Part shown: positions 43,517 to 52,737 of the stretch, piece by piece | Numbering within the stretch: position 1 is the first letter of the stretch | Layout: the number at the start of each line of letters is the position of its first letter | Origin: CAWUKT01 sp963923035 | Lineage (GTDB): Bacteria > Bacteroidota > Bacteroidia > J057 > JADKCL01 | Assembly: GCA_963923035.1 (NCBI GenBank) | Contig: CAWUKT010000033.1 | Span: 1 to 64,000 of the forward strand | Length of the DNA stretch: 64,000 nucleotides | Direction of reading: 5' to 3' | The notes under the pieces: model-generated | The model's database searches: none | Told to the model about the DNA's origin: nothing | The model's input: the letters and a program-made list of their open reading frames with translations, nothing else | Made by a program: the position numbers and the translations under genes

Positions 43517-43556
43517 TCCATTCGATTCTACTCCGCTTCGCGGACACAAGATATGA

Positions 43557-43583
43557 CAGGGCCCTTGGGCCCTGTTTTTTTTT
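43557..43583 (+). terminator. Strong terminator after DUF4157-like gene
   Basis: CAGGGCCC (43557-43564) and GGGCCCTG (43567-43574) are separated by two bases, followed by nine T. Confidence 0.93.
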
Positions 43584-43625
43584 GCCTTCTCTCCTTCATT
43601 CTCCATTCCCAATTGGCCGGCAATG

Positions 43626-43647
43626 AAAAAAGGGGCCAAAAGGCCCC
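43626..43647 (-). terminator. Terminator after TonB receptor gene
   Basis: GGGGCC (43632-43637) pairs with GGCCCC (43642-43647). On the minus strand a T run follows (43631-43626). Confidence 0.75.
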
Positions 43648-43672
43648 CTGCGGATGTACCTGAGTATGATTC

Positions 43673-46099
43673 TTAGAGGTCGATGACCACGCCAATCGTC
43701 GGGAGGACGGAACCCACCACATTGTTGACTTGCTCGACCTGGTAGCGGCTCGGATCATTCGGATCCAGGAGCGCAGTGCCTTCGTCGTCGCGGATGACGT
43801 CCAGGAAAGGCGCACCCTGGGATTCGAAGTTGTAGATGTTCTGGATGTCGAGGTAGAGGTTCAGGCTCCATTTCTCGAAAAACCATTTCTTATCAATCCG
43901 CACGTCGAGGTTGTGCGTGTTGGAGAGACGGAGGCTGTTGACCTGGTCGAAGTTCGGGAGGCCCCGGCCGGTGATGTCCCATACCTGGACCAGAGAGGAG
44001 CGGTCTTCATCGATCGGCGTGAAAGGAGTTCCGCCGTAAAAGCGCCAGCGGGCCCCAATTTCCCAGTTCTTGCCAAACTTCTTCCCGAAGGTCGACGTGA
44101 TGATGTGGACATTGTCCCACGCTGAGGGTGCGTAGTTCCCGGACGCGTCGGTAAACTCGGAGCGAACAAAAGTATAGGCGAGAATTCCGAAAAAGCCTTT
44201 GTAGAGCTTCTGTTGGGCCAGGAGTTCGAGGCCGTAGGCCCGACCTTCCGATTCCGGCGTAGCCGGCTCGCTGCCGATCGCGGTAAAGTCCCCGCCCAAA
44301 TTGGCCAGCGAGACCGAATCCCGCAGCAGGAAGGGATAGTTGTCGTACAATTTGTAGAAGCCCTCCGCCGAAAACTTCGTATTGAACTCGGTATTGTATT
44401 CGATTCCGCCCACGAGGTGCGAGGAGCGGATATACCCGATATTGTTGTCCTGGTTGACGAGGGTTCCGGCTGCATCGCGGTAGCCGAGCACCGTATAAGG
44501 CGGCAGCTGGTAGTAGATTCCGGTATTGAAGTTCAGGCTGACCTTGGGAGTGAGGTTGTAGGCAGCGGAGAAACGGGGGGAGAATTGACGGAAAAGGTTG
44601 GCCGTTTCGGAGGTAAAATTGGTCCCATCCATCCGCACGCCGAGGGCCAGGGTGAGGCGATCGTCCACCAAAGAGCGGCTGACGGTACCGAAAACGCCAT
44701 ATTTGTGGAGGTCAATGGCCGAGGAGAAATCAATCGTGTCCAAACCAGCCGGAGTAGAAAGGCGATTGAAGGTCGAGTTCAAATACCGGGCATACTCATA
44801 ATTGGTCCCGTAAATCAATTTGAAATCTCCCAACCGGACATTGTGCTCCACCCGGAACTTATTCTCCATCTCCTGACTCTTATAATCGAGGATTTTATTG
44901 GCCTCCGAGCTTTCATCGTTGTTCTCGTACTTCACATACTCATTGTTGAGCATGCTGCGGGAGGCGACGAGGGTGAGGAAGCTGCGCTCGAAAAAGTGCT
45001 TGAAATTCCAGCCCACGGTATAGTTCCACTGGGTATTCACCGGGAGGTTGGCGAGGATATACTGTTGTTCGCGGGTCGAATCGGCTTCAAGGTTGAGGGT
45101 AAATTGGTCCACGGCCCCCAACCCGATGAAGGTCAGCTCATTTTTCTGATTGAACTTGGTCTTGGTTTTGACCTGGAAGTCGTTGTAGGTGGGAAGAAAG
45201 GGCAATCCGAGCTGGGTAAACAGTAACTGGAGGTAGGAACGACGGGCCGAGGCGAGGAAAGTGGTTTTCTTGCCGAGGGGGCCTTCCAGGGTCGCACCAA
45301 TATCGGACGACCCAACGGTCATGTTGAAGCCCAGGCGGTCGTCGCGACCGTTCTTCTGCTTGATGTCCATCACCGAGGACAATGCATTGCCGCGGTTCGC
45401 GGGAAATGCCCCCGTATAAAAATCGACTTCCCGGATGAAATTCACGTTGATCAGGCCGACCGGCCCTCCGCTGGCGCCCTGGGTCCCGAAGTGGTTGATG
45501 TTGGGGACTTCGATGCCATCGAGGTAGAACCGGTTTTCACCGGGAGAGCCGCCCCGAATGATGATGTCATTTCGGAATGCGACCGTGCCGGAGACGCCCG
45601 GCAACGACTGGATGACCCGGGAAATGTCCCGGTTGCCCCCCGGATTCCGCGCAATTTCGTTCACGCCGATGTTGCGGAGTGAGACGGGACTTTCCGCCGT
45701 CTTGCGGTAGGGAGAAGCCGTAATCTTCACCGTGTCCATCGTCTCGCTGCTTTGTTCCATCGCGATCTCGAGGATCACCGGCTTGGCATTCATCACTTCC
45801 TGCTCCGTGATCGTTTTAACGTTGAATCCGGTATACGCCACCTTGACATTGTACAGCCCGGGAGGAATCTTGTTGATCTCAAATCCACCGACGCTGTCGG
45901 TATAGGCCCCCATGCTGGTTCCTTCGACCACCACCGTGGCAAATTCAAGCGGTTCATTGTTGATCGCATTGTACACCCGGCCCCGGATCGTACCATTTTG
46001 GGCATTCACAAACGAGAACACACCTCCTACGGTCAGGAGCAATACAAAGAGGTGAGGCAGCAGCTTAATTTCCCTTTTCACTCGATTTTCAGTTTTCAT
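43673..46099 (-). CDS. TonB-dependent outer-membrane receptor
   Basis: An 808-residue outer-membrane transporter. The order is: signal peptide, carboxypeptidase-regulatory-like domain (about 32-110, GTIRGRVYNAINNEPLEF), plug (about 125-245, with SLPGVSGTVAFRNDIIIRG and RFYLDGIEVPNINHFG), and a 22-strand-type barrel to the C-terminus. No SusD partner is present, so it is not a Sus-type glycan locus; the ligand could be a siderophore, vitamin or peptide. It would be energised by the ExbB/ExbD/TonB operon at 50475-53640. A good promoter lies at 46187-46217. Confidence 0.92.
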   Translation of the reverse strand: MKTENRVKREIKLLPHLFVLLLTVGGVFSFVNAQNGTIRGRVYNAINNEPLEFATVVVEGTSMGAYTDSVGGFEINKIPPGLYNVKVAYTGFNVKTITEQEVMNAKPVILEIAMEQSSETMDTVKITASPYRKTAESPVSLRNIGVNEIARNPGGNRDISRVIQSLPGVSGTVAFRNDIIIRGGSPGENRFYLDGIEVPNINHFGTQGASGGPVGLINVNFIREVDFYTGAFPANRGNALSSVMDIKQKNGRDDRLGFNMTVGSSDIGATLEGPLGKKTTFLASARRSYLQLLFTQLGLPFLPTYNDFQVKTKTKFNQKNELTFIGLGAVDQFTLNLEADSTREQQYILANLPVNTQWNYTVGWNFKHFFERSFLTLVASRSMLNNEYVKYENNDESSEANKILDYKSQEMENKFRVEHNVRLGDFKLIYGTNYEYARYLNSTFNRLSTPAGLDTIDFSSAIDLHKYGVFGTVSRSLVDDRLTLALGVRMDGTNFTSETANLFRQFSPRFSAAYNLTPKVSLNFNTGIYYQLPPYTVLGYRDAAGTLVNQDNNIGYIRSSHLVGGIEYNTEFNTKFSAEGFYKLYDNYPFLLRDSVSLANLGGDFTAIGSEPATPESEGRAYGLELLAQQKLYKGFFGILAYTFVRSEFTDASGNYAPSAWDNVHIITSTFGKKFGKNWEIGARWRFYGGTPFTPIDEDRSSLVQVWDITGRGLPNFDQVNSLRLSNTHNLDVRIDKKWFFEKWSLNLYLDIQNIYNFESQGAPFLDVIRDDEGTALLDPNDPSRYQVEQVNNVVGSVLPTIGVVIDL

Positions 46100-46186
46100 G
46101 AGAGACTTCTTGTTAACCGTATCAATTCCACTATGTTCAATTTATGATCAGCTTTTACCGCCAAACATTAAACAAAAGTGATGTTG

Positions 46187-46217
46187 CGAAAGTAGGGGCA
46201 GACCAACAAGTGCCAAA
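46187..46217 (-). promoter_or_regulatory. Promoter for TonB receptor gene
   Basis: On the minus strand TTTG (46217-46214), a 19-base spacer and TACTTTCG (46194-46187) fit the Bacteroidota promoter with one mismatch. A leader of about 80 bases follows. Confidence 0.55.
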
Positions 46218-46375
46218 AAGAATGCAGCCGGACCTTGTGGATGTTTGGATCAAATGGGAAAAAGTTGGGATGGAACGATGAAAACGATCCTCAATGGGGA
46301 GTGGAAGAAAAAGGAGGGAAAATCAGTACATTTTGGGGTTGAACATCTTGCCAAAGTGTTCGTTTTTTGTGGTGT

Positions 46376-47446
46376 ATGGAAAATGCTCCCCAGCGCCTGG
46401 TCAAGGCTTCGGATTATGAAATTCACATTGGATCGGAGAGCCTGACTGCCCTCCGAAACTTTCTGGACCAATCCGCCTATACCAAGGTATTTGTCCTCAC
46501 GGACCACCACACGCGCGACCATTGCTGGCCCCGCCTGCAACCTTTGGTGCCCGAAGCGCAATTGCTCAGTTCACCGCCCGGCGAACTCCACAAAACGCTG
46601 GAATCCGCCCAGGCCATCTGGCAATCGCTCACCAATGCCCGGGCCGACCGCAAGGCCCTCCTGATCAACCTCGGCGGGGGGCTCATTGGGGACCTCGGCG
46701 GATTTGCTGCGGCTTGTTACAAGCGGGGCATTGACTTCGTACAGGTCCCAACTTCTTTGCTGGCCATGGTAGACGCCAGCGCGGGCGGCAAGACCGGCGT
46801 CAATTTCGACCACTACAAGAACCAGGTGGGCATTTTCCGCAATCCCCAAGGTGTTTTCATCGATCCGGCCTTTCTGGATACCCTTCCCCAGCGGGAGCTT
46901 CGGTCCGGGTTCGCCGAATTGTTGAAGCACGCCCTGATCGCCGATGCCAGCCGCTGGAAAATATTGGCTGAAGCCGAACACCTTCCAACGGAATGGACCG
47001 ACTTCATTGCCGATTCCATCCAAATCAAGGTGGACATCGTCACGTCGGATCCCTTCGAAAAAGGGGCCCGCAAGGCGCTGAATTTCGGACATACAATTGG
47101 ACACGCGGTGGAAAGCCACCTGATGGAGGTGGAGCCCCTTCTGCACGGCGAAGCCGTGGCGCTGGGCATGGTTTGTGAAGCCGCCATCTCCGCCGAGCGG
47201 GGATTGCTCAGCCCCGAGAACCGGGACCACATCACCGCGGCCCTCATCCGCTTCTTTGGCCACGCTCCATTGTCCGAATCAGATTTCCCCGCCCTCCTCC
47301 AACTCACCCGCCAGGACAAGAAAAACCTCGGCGGCCAAGTCCTGTGCACGCTACTGGACCAAATCGGCCATTTTCGCATCAACCAATCCATCACCGACGC
47401 CGAAATTCTGGCCAGTTTCCACTTCTACAATTCATTTTCCGCATGA
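46376..47446 (+). CDS. aroB: 3-dehydroquinate synthase
   Basis: Second enzyme of the shikimate pathway, converting DAHP to 3-dehydroquinate with NAD and a metal. The 356-residue protein has LGGGLIGDLGGFAAACYKRG (NAD/active site), PTSLLAMVDASAGGKTGVN, and the metal ligands in GFAELLKHALI, NFGHTIGHAVE and LHGEAVALGM. I use ATG 46376. Its stop overlaps the aroA start (ATGA), so the two are co-translated. Confidence 0.95.
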   Translation: MENAPQRLVKASDYEIHIGSESLTALRNFLDQSAYTKVFVLTDHHTRDHCWPRLQPLVPEAQLLSSPPGELHKTLESAQAIWQSLTNARADRKALLINLGGGLIGDLGGFAAACYKRGIDFVQVPTSLLAMVDASAGGKTGVNFDHYKNQVGIFRNPQGVFIDPAFLDTLPQRELRSGFAELLKHALIADASRWKILAEAEHLPTEWTDFIADSIQIKVDIVTSDPFEKGARKALNFGHTIGHAVESHLMEVEPLLHGEAVALGMVCEAAISAERGLLSPENRDHITAALIRFFGHAPLSESDFPALLQLTRQDKKNLGGQVLCTLLDQIGHFRINQSITDAEILASFHFYNSFSA

Positions 47447-48690
47447 CCTATACGATCACCCCTCCCTTGACGCCCCTCTCCCATTCCATTCAGCTGCCCA
47501 CATCCAAAAGTGAGAGCAACCGGGCCCTGATCATTCGGGCGCTGAGCCACGGCATGGCCGAGGTGACCCACCTTTCGAATGCCAAGGATACCCAGACGCT
47601 GGACCGCCTGCTGCGGGAGATGCCGGAGGAAATGGACGTGGGCCATGCGGGCACCACGATGCGGTTTCTGACCGCCTACCTGAGCTTTCTGCCCCGGGAC
47701 TTCATCCTTACCGGCTCCAGCCGGATGCAACAACGGCCCATTGGGCCGCTCGTGGATGCCCTGCGCCTCATTGGTGCGGAGATCAATTATATGCGCAACG
47801 ACGGCTATCCGCCCCTGATGATCAATGGCCGCAACGCCAAGTTCGGCGATACCGAAGTCGAAATCCCAGGCGGAATCAGCAGCCAATACATTTCGGCCCT
47901 CCTGATGTTGGCGCCGGTCCTTCCCGATGGCCTCACCATTCACCTGACCGGCCCCATTCGGTCGCGTTCCTATATCGAGATGACCCTGGCCCTGATGGCC
48001 CATTTTGGGGTGGAACACCACTGGAACGGGGCCTCCATCCGGGTGGCGAAACAGCATTACCGCAGCGGAACGTACCAGGTGGAATCCGATTGGAGTGCCG
48101 CTAGCTATTGGTACAGCATGGTGGCGATGTCGGACGTTGGCGCGCGGGTCGAGCTGCCGGGTTTACGTGAGAATTCATGGCAGGGCGACCAGGCGGTGGT
48201 CGCATTGATGGCCCATCTCGGAGTGGACACGACCTATACGGAGACAGGCCTGATTCTGGAAAAAACGGATCGGCCGCCGGTGGATTTGCTGGAATGGGAC
48301 TTCAAAAGTTGCCCAGATTTGGCGCAGGGCGTCCTGGTTCCGATGGCTGTCCTGGGCGTGGCTGGTCGGTTTCGCGGTTTGGAGAGCTTGCGGATCAAGG
48401 AAACGGACCGGATCGCGGCTTTGCAGGCAGAGTTGGGGAAATTCGGGGTGGAATTGGAAGAAAATGAGGATGCGGACGGAAAATGGTGGCGGCTGGGCGG
48501 CCATTTTACAGCGGGGGAAGCTACGATTCCCACCTACGACGACCATCGCATGGCGATGGCTTTTGCACCGCTGGCGTTGGCGACCGATCAGATCCACATC
48601 GAGGAGCCTGAAGTCGTGGTCAAATCTTATCCCCACTACTGGGAAGACCTGAAGAAGGTGGGATTTGGAGTAGGGGCCATTTCTCAATGA
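47443..48690 (+). CDS. aroA: 3-phosphoshikimate 1-carboxyvinyltransferase (EPSP synthase)
   Basis: Joins shikimate 3-phosphate and PEP to EPSP, the sixth step of the shikimate pathway. The 415-residue protein has SKSESNRALII, GHAGTTMRFLTAYL (the family form is NAGTAMR), SSRMQQRPIGPLVDAL, RIKETDRIAALQAEL and DDHRMAMAFAPLAL. The glycine-motif sequence differs from that of plant-type class I enzymes, but I cannot state glyphosate sensitivity from it. The start is ATG 47443 in the aroB stop. Confidence 0.94.
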   Translation: MTYTITPPLTPLSHSIQLPTSKSESNRALIIRALSHGMAEVTHLSNAKDTQTLDRLLREMPEEMDVGHAGTTMRFLTAYLSFLPRDFILTGSSRMQQRPIGPLVDALRLIGAEINYMRNDGYPPLMINGRNAKFGDTEVEIPGGISSQYISALLMLAPVLPDGLTIHLTGPIRSRSYIEMTLALMAHFGVEHHWNGASIRVAKQHYRSGTYQVESDWSAASYWYSMVAMSDVGARVELPGLRENSWQGDQAVVALMAHLGVDTTYTETGLILEKTDRPPVDLLEWDFKSCPDLAQGVLVPMAVLGVAGRFRGLESLRIKETDRIAALQAELGKFGVELEENEDADGKWWRLGGHFTAGEATIPTYDDHRMAMAFAPLALATDQIHIEEPEVVVKSYPHYWEDLKKVGFGVGAISQ

Positions 48691-48754
48691 AAACAGGCCC
48701 CAAAAGGTCAGAACCGGAACAGAAAAGACAGTTGTCCGTATAACAAACAGATAT

Positions 48755-48784
48755 TTTCAATTATTATTGAAAGTTTTATCTTTG
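48755..48784 (+). promoter_or_regulatory. Promoter with embedded inverted repeat before ubiA-like gene
   Basis: TATCTTTG (48777-48784) is an exact Bacteroidota -7 box, with a weak TTTC -33 box at 48755-48758. Between the boxes lies a perfect inverted repeat, TTTCAAT-N4-ATTGAAA (48755-48772), placed where a bound repressor would block RNA polymerase. Confidence 0.6.
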
Positions 48785-48807
48785 CAATGAATTAATTCGA
48801 CTACGCT

Positions 48808-49665
48808 TTGATAAAGAAGTACCTTTCTCTGGTCAAGTTCTCCCATACCATCTTTGCGATGCCCTTCGCACTGACGGGTTTCTTCATGGGGTATGTCGAA
48901 ACGCAAAAATTCGATTGGTTGCTGCTGTGTCTCGTGGTCTTGTGCATGGTCTTTGCGCGTAACGCCGCCATGGGCTTCAATCGCTGGGCCGACCGGAGGA
49001 TTGATGCAGAAAATGCGCGGACGAAGGTCCGCGAAATCCCGGCGGGGTCGATTTCACCCCGCAGCGCCCTCATTTTCGTCATCCTCAATTGCGTGGCCTT
49101 CATTGCCACCACATGGTTCATCAATCCTCTCTGTTTCTACCTGTCCCCCGTGGCCCTGCTCGTGGTCCTCGGGTATTCCCTCACAAAACGATTCACCGCC
49201 CTCTGCCACCTCATCCTCGGCCTGGGCCTGTCGCTCGCTCCCGTGGGCGCCTATATCGCCGTCACCGGCTATTTCAACTTCGCCCCCATCGTGCTGGGCG
49301 TTGCCGTGCTGACCTGGGTCAGCGGCTTCGACATCATCTACGCCCTCCAGGACGAAGAATTTGACCGGGACCGGAAGTTGCACAGCATTCCCGCCTTTTT
49401 CGGTAAGAACCGGGCCCTGTGGCTGTCCAGCCTCCTGCATGTGATCACCGCCGCCGCCATCTCGAGTTTCATTTACCTCATCGGCGGCAACTACCTCGCC
49501 TGGGCCGCAGCCGGCTTGTTCATTTGCCTGCTCATTTACCAGCACCTCCTCGTCAAACCAAATGACCTCAGCCGCGTAAACCTCGCATTTTTCACCACCA
49601 ACGGCATCGCCTCGGTGATCTTTGCCATCCTGGTCATCTGCGAGCTCCTGATTGGCCAGGTCTGA
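48808..49665 (+). CDS. UbiA-family prenyltransferase (menaquinone pathway type)
   Basis: A 285-residue membrane prenyltransferase with eight or nine TM helices. Both Asp motifs for prenyl diphosphate are present: NRWADRRIDAENARTKVR (about 58, the NxxxD form) and YALQDEEFDRDRKLHS (about 180). The opening LSLVKFSHTIFAMPFAL is typical of 4-hydroxybenzoate-type enzymes. In organisms with the futalosine pathway (mqnC is at 54070) this type is proposed to act in menaquinone synthesis. The only start keeping the first helix is TTG 48808. It overlaps the DUF2071 gene by one base. Confidence 0.85.
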   Translation: MIKKYLSLVKFSHTIFAMPFALTGFFMGYVETQKFDWLLLCLVVLCMVFARNAAMGFNRWADRRIDAENARTKVREIPAGSISPRSALIFVILNCVAFIATTWFINPLCFYLSPVALLVVLGYSLTKRFTALCHLILGLGLSLAPVGAYIAVTGYFNFAPIVLGVAVLTWVSGFDIIYALQDEEFDRDRKLHSIPAFFGKNRALWLSSLLHVITAAAISSFIYLIGGNYLAWAAAGLFICLLIYQHLLVKPNDLSRVNLAFFTTNGIASVIFAILVICELLIGQV

Positions 49666-50405
49666 TGGCCGATTTTCCTCCCAAACCCATTTTTCTCCGC
49701 GCAGAATGGCGCTACCTCATCAACCTGACCTACCGGGTTCCGGCAGAGAAATTATTGCCCCTTCTCCCCAAAAGCCTCCAACCCGATTGGTGGGAAGGCC
49801 ATGCCCATGTCAGCCTCGTCGCCTTTGATTTTCTCGAAACCAAGGTCAAGGGCATCAAGATTCCCTTCCACGTCAACTTTCCGGAAATCAACCTCCGGTA
49901 TTATGCTCGGACGGAGGATGGGCAGCGAAATGGGGTGATGTTTGTGAAGGAATTGGTCCCAAAATGGGCGATTGCCAAAGTCGCAAATTGGGCTTACAAT
50001 GAGCCGTACCAGCGCCGGGCCATGCGGAGTGAGGTAGTCGATTTAGGGCCAGGGAAACAAAAAATCCGGCACGAAGTGAGGATGCAGGGCAAATGGAATT
50101 GGATCGAAATGGAAATCGGGAAGCCGCAGGGAATTCCCGAACCCGGAACACCGGATCACTTCTTCAAGGAACATGACCTTGGATTTGGGGTGCGGCGGAA
50201 TGGAAAGGTCTTGGCGTATCGGGTGGACCACCCGAAATGGGACATCTACGAGGTCCGGAGCATGGACCTCGGATGGGATTTTGAGGCGGCCTACGGCCCT
50301 GAATGGGCCTTCCTGAACGATAGCGAACCCCGCTATCAGCTGTGCGCCGTGGGCTCGCCCGTCAGCGTGTACCACCCGTTTCCGATGGCAGATTTGCCGC
50401 GCTGA
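49665..50405 (+). CDS. DUF2071 (YqjF-like) protein
   Basis: A 246-residue soluble protein with the DUF2071 pattern: AEWRYLINLTYRVPAEKLLPLLP at the start, a conserved HVNFPEINLRYYAR segment (about 69-82), and FFKEHDLGFGVRRNGKVLAYRVDHP in the second half. The function of the family is unknown; it has an acetoacetate-decarboxylase-like fold. It starts in the TGATG overlap with the prenyltransferase gene and ends at a bidirectional terminator. Confidence 0.82.
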   Translation: MADFPPKPIFLRAEWRYLINLTYRVPAEKLLPLLPKSLQPDWWEGHAHVSLVAFDFLETKVKGIKIPFHVNFPEINLRYYARTEDGQRNGVMFVKELVPKWAIAKVANWAYNEPYQRRAMRSEVVDLGPGKQKIRHEVRMQGKWNWIEMEIGKPQGIPEPGTPDHFFKEHDLGFGVRRNGKVLAYRVDHPKWDIYEVRSMDLGWDFEAAYGPEWAFLNDSEPRYQLCAVGSPVSVYHPFPMADLPR

Positions 50406-50421
50406 GCGCGGCTTCAGATAC

Positions 50422-50454
50422 GAAAAAAGGCGATCCGGTGAGGGATCGCCTTTT
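50422..50454. terminator. Bidirectional terminator between DUF2071 and tonB
   Basis: AAAGGCGATCC (50425-50435) pairs with GGATCGCCTTT (50442-50452). A A-run precedes it and T residues follow, so it can serve both strands. Confidence 0.92.
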
Positions 50455-50474
50455 CTATGAGTAGGATGCGGCGC

Positions 50475-51323
50475 TTAGCGCTGCAACTTGAAGTCAAATG
50501 GGATGGTTACCCAAACCTTGATGGGGTTACCGCCCTGGATACCGGGGGTGAATTGGAGCTTGTTCAGCTTCTTTTCAACCGCCTTGGTCAGGATCGGATG
50601 CGGGTCTTTCAGTACAATGTGCTTCTTGTACTTACCGCTTTTGTCTACCAGTACACGAACCGTCACCTTACCTTCAATCTCGGCTTCCCGCGCCATGGTG
50701 GGATAACCAATCAGGTTCCGGATTTCGTCCATGTTTACCGGTTTCGGCTGTTCTTCGGCGATGACGAAGGCGTAGGGATCGGGATCGTCTTCGACGGGCT
50801 GGACTTCAACCGGCTCGTCACCGATGCCGCCCAAGCCATCCCAGTCGGGTTCACCAGTACCATCGTCGGCAATACCTTCGACGTCCTGGTTACCGATCAT
50901 TGCGGTGTCCGCTTCGACGAGTTCGTCCATCTCCCGGATGGTCTCATCGGGATCGACTTCCTCTTCCGGAGCGGGCTCGATGACCTGGAATTCGATCTGG
51001 GCCCGGGCCGCCGGAGGCGGAGTTTGGACGGGGGGCGGGGGGGGCGGTGGTTCGACCTCCTCTTCCCGTTCTTCAGGCGGAGGCAAGTCCTCCAGCTCCA
51101 GTTCGATGGGGATGATTTCCTCGACGATTGCTACTTTTTCGCTTTCGGGAGCCAGCCACTTCACGATTTTCGGAAGGCCAGTCACAAAGAGGAACAGCAA
51201 AAACGCGACCAATGCAGCCCTGGTGAGTAAGCGGTTGTATTTCTTCCGCATTGTATAAGCCCCATAGTCTTTGTTTCTATCTTCAAAGACTATCTCATCA
51301 AGATCTGCTTTAATTACACTCAT
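50475..51323 (-). CDS. tonB: TonB-family energy transducer
   Basis: A 282-residue TonB that transmits proton-motive energy to outer-membrane receptors. A cytoplasmic N-terminus (DLDEIVFEDRNKDYGAYTMRK, typical for Bacteroidota) is followed by one TM helix (about 34-52), a Pro/Glu-rich periplasmic linker with a PPPPPPP run near 90, and the C-terminal TonB domain (about 200-282, IGYPTMAREAEIEGKVTVRV to PFDFKL). It is last in the exbB-exbD-exbD-tonB operon. Confidence 0.94.
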   Translation of the reverse strand: MSVIKADLDEIVFEDRNKDYGAYTMRKKYNRLLTRAALVAFLLFLFVTGLPKIVKWLAPESEKVAIVEEIIPIELELEDLPPPEEREEEVEPPPPPPPVQTPPPAARAQIEFQVIEPAPEEEVDPDETIREMDELVEADTAMIGNQDVEGIADDGTGEPDWDGLGGIGDEPVEVQPVEDDPDPYAFVIAEEQPKPVNMDEIRNLIGYPTMAREAEIEGKVTVRVLVDKSGKYKKHIVLKDPHPILTKAVEKKLNKLQFTPGIQGGNPIKVWVTIPFDFKLQR

Positions 51324-51383
51324 GATAGAGATTGATTAACTATTCATCTAACGCTTAATGGAGCAGATTATTGCCCCATGGGG

Positions 51384-51968
51384 TCATTTTTTCCGATTGT
51401 CCGCCAACAGAGTGGAATCGGCAGGGGTCAGCTCGGTGTAGGAGTACTTGGTGGCACCGGCGATGCGAAGCTCGTCGAGTACGTCTACCAGGTTCTTGAA
51501 CCGGCTGGTTTCATTGGGCTTGATCACGAAAATGGGGTCCCAACAATCCTTGGGCCTGTCTTCGGCCTTCACACCTTTCGGGCAACGGTTGTCCTTGAAG
51601 TTCAGGTGATCAACGATTACCTGACGCACGCCACCGGGGCCATAGTTGGTGGATTGGAGGGTAGCTTCAGTAGACAGTCCCTGGTAATAGTGGACTTCGT
51701 CTTCTGCTCCCAGAATCATGGTGAGGATTTTTTCTTCCTCCACCTTCTTGGGTTCGTCTTCGGGATTGTCCTCGTCTACGGGCGGCGGCTTGGCGATTTC
51801 CATAGCGGCCGGCGAGGCGAGTGTGGTGGTCAGGATGAAGAAGGTCAACAACAGGAAGGCTACGTCGACCATCGCAGTCATGTCGACTTTCGTCGATTTC
51901 TTTTTCTGCTTTGGTCCGCCTTTGTGTTTTCCTCCTCCTCCGCCTCCTCCCTGATCAACATCTGCCAT
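51384..51968 (-). CDS. exbD: ExbD-family proton-channel subunit 2
   Basis: A 194-residue ExbD. The single TM helix carries the essential Asp in VDMTAMVDVAFLLLTFFIL (about 30-48). The cytoplasmic N-terminus is short and Gly/Lys-rich, and the periplasmic domain follows (about 50-194) with low-complexity acidic sequence (EDNPEDEPKKVEEEK) near 75-95. It is the second of two adjacent exbD genes and lies 60 bases upstream of tonB. Confidence 0.92.
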   Translation of the reverse strand: MADVDQGGGGGGGKHKGGPKQKKKSTKVDMTAMVDVAFLLLTFFILTTTLASPAAMEIAKPPPVDEDNPEDEPKKVEEEKILTMILGAEDEVHYYQGLSTEATLQSTNYGPGGVRQVIVDHLNFKDNRCPKGVKAEDRPKDCWDPIFVIKPNETSRFKNLVDVLDELRIAGATKYSYTELTPADSTLLADNRKK

Positions 51969-52024
51969 AATCTATTCGATTTTTCAGCGCAGCGACAGCT
52001 GCGCGGCTGAGGTTCAACTATAAC

Positions 52025-52663
52025 TTAAGATTCTTCCTGTTCGCCACCTGCTTCCAAATTGGTAATCAGGTTGAAGCGGTTCAGGCCTTCTTTTTGCATG
52101 GTGAAAATCACCGCATCCATGTTCGGGTACTGCGCATTGGCATCCCCTCGAATGGCCCAGACCAAGCTCTTGTTTTGACGGCGAGCGGCCCGGCGTACGG
52201 TTCGAATCCACTTGACAAGGTCATTGTCTTTTCGTTCATCCTTCGAGACCGGAATTCCGGTCTGAGGGAAAGCCTTGATCTGCTCCATTGTCGGCTGGTT
52301 CAACCAGTTCGGCAACTGAGCGAAGGGAACCCCAAAGTCGGCTGAGTTCGTAAAGAACTGCTTGCCTTCCTCTGAGAAGCTGTAACCGTATTGTTCTTCA
52401 ATCAGTTCCAGCATTTTTTCCCGGATGTCAAAGTCTTGTACAGAGAAGGAGACCTGGCCGGCGGATGTCACTCCGATCGTTACTACACCACTTTCAGGCA
52501 GTGCAGTCGCAGTTTCAGCAGATACCGGAGTGTCGATGGGCAGTGCCTCTTCAGCCCTGAACTTGGTCGTCAGGATGAAGAAGGTGAGGAGCAGGAAGGC
52601 AACGTCGACCATTGCGGTCATGTCGATGCCGGGTGCTTTTCTTTTTGGTTTTACTGCGGGCAT
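52025..52663 (-). CDS. exbD: ExbD-family proton-channel subunit 1
   Basis: A 212-residue ExbD with the same TM motif (GIDMTAMVDVAFLLLTFFIL at about 12-31, proton-carrying Asp). The periplasmic domain contains an extra region (about 75-125, with YGYSFSEEGKQFFTNSADFG) not seen in the other ExbD. Two distinct ExbD paralogues in one operon are usual in Bacteroidota and may form heteromeric motor complexes. It is 74 bases downstream of exbB. Confidence 0.92.
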   Translation of the reverse strand: MPAVKPKRKAPGIDMTAMVDVAFLLLTFFILTTKFRAEEALPIDTPVSAETATALPESGVVTIGVTSAGQVSFSVQDFDIREKMLELIEEQYGYSFSEEGKQFFTNSADFGVPFAQLPNWLNQPTMEQIKAFPQTGIPVSKDERKDNDLVKWIRTVRRAARRQNKSLVWAIRGDANAQYPNMDAVIFTMQKEGLNRFNLITNLEAGGEQEES

Positions 52664-52737
52664 TGGAACTCCTTAGTTTTATGCTTCTATAACGCTGAAA
52701 GGGCATAAAAATTGCCCTAGGGCGCTAAACTTCATGC

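Noticed and set aside
43511..43545. tRNA-like T-loop sequence ATTCGATTC
   Set aside because: No acceptor stem, anticodon arm or D-loop can be drawn around it; no tRNA was found in the window.
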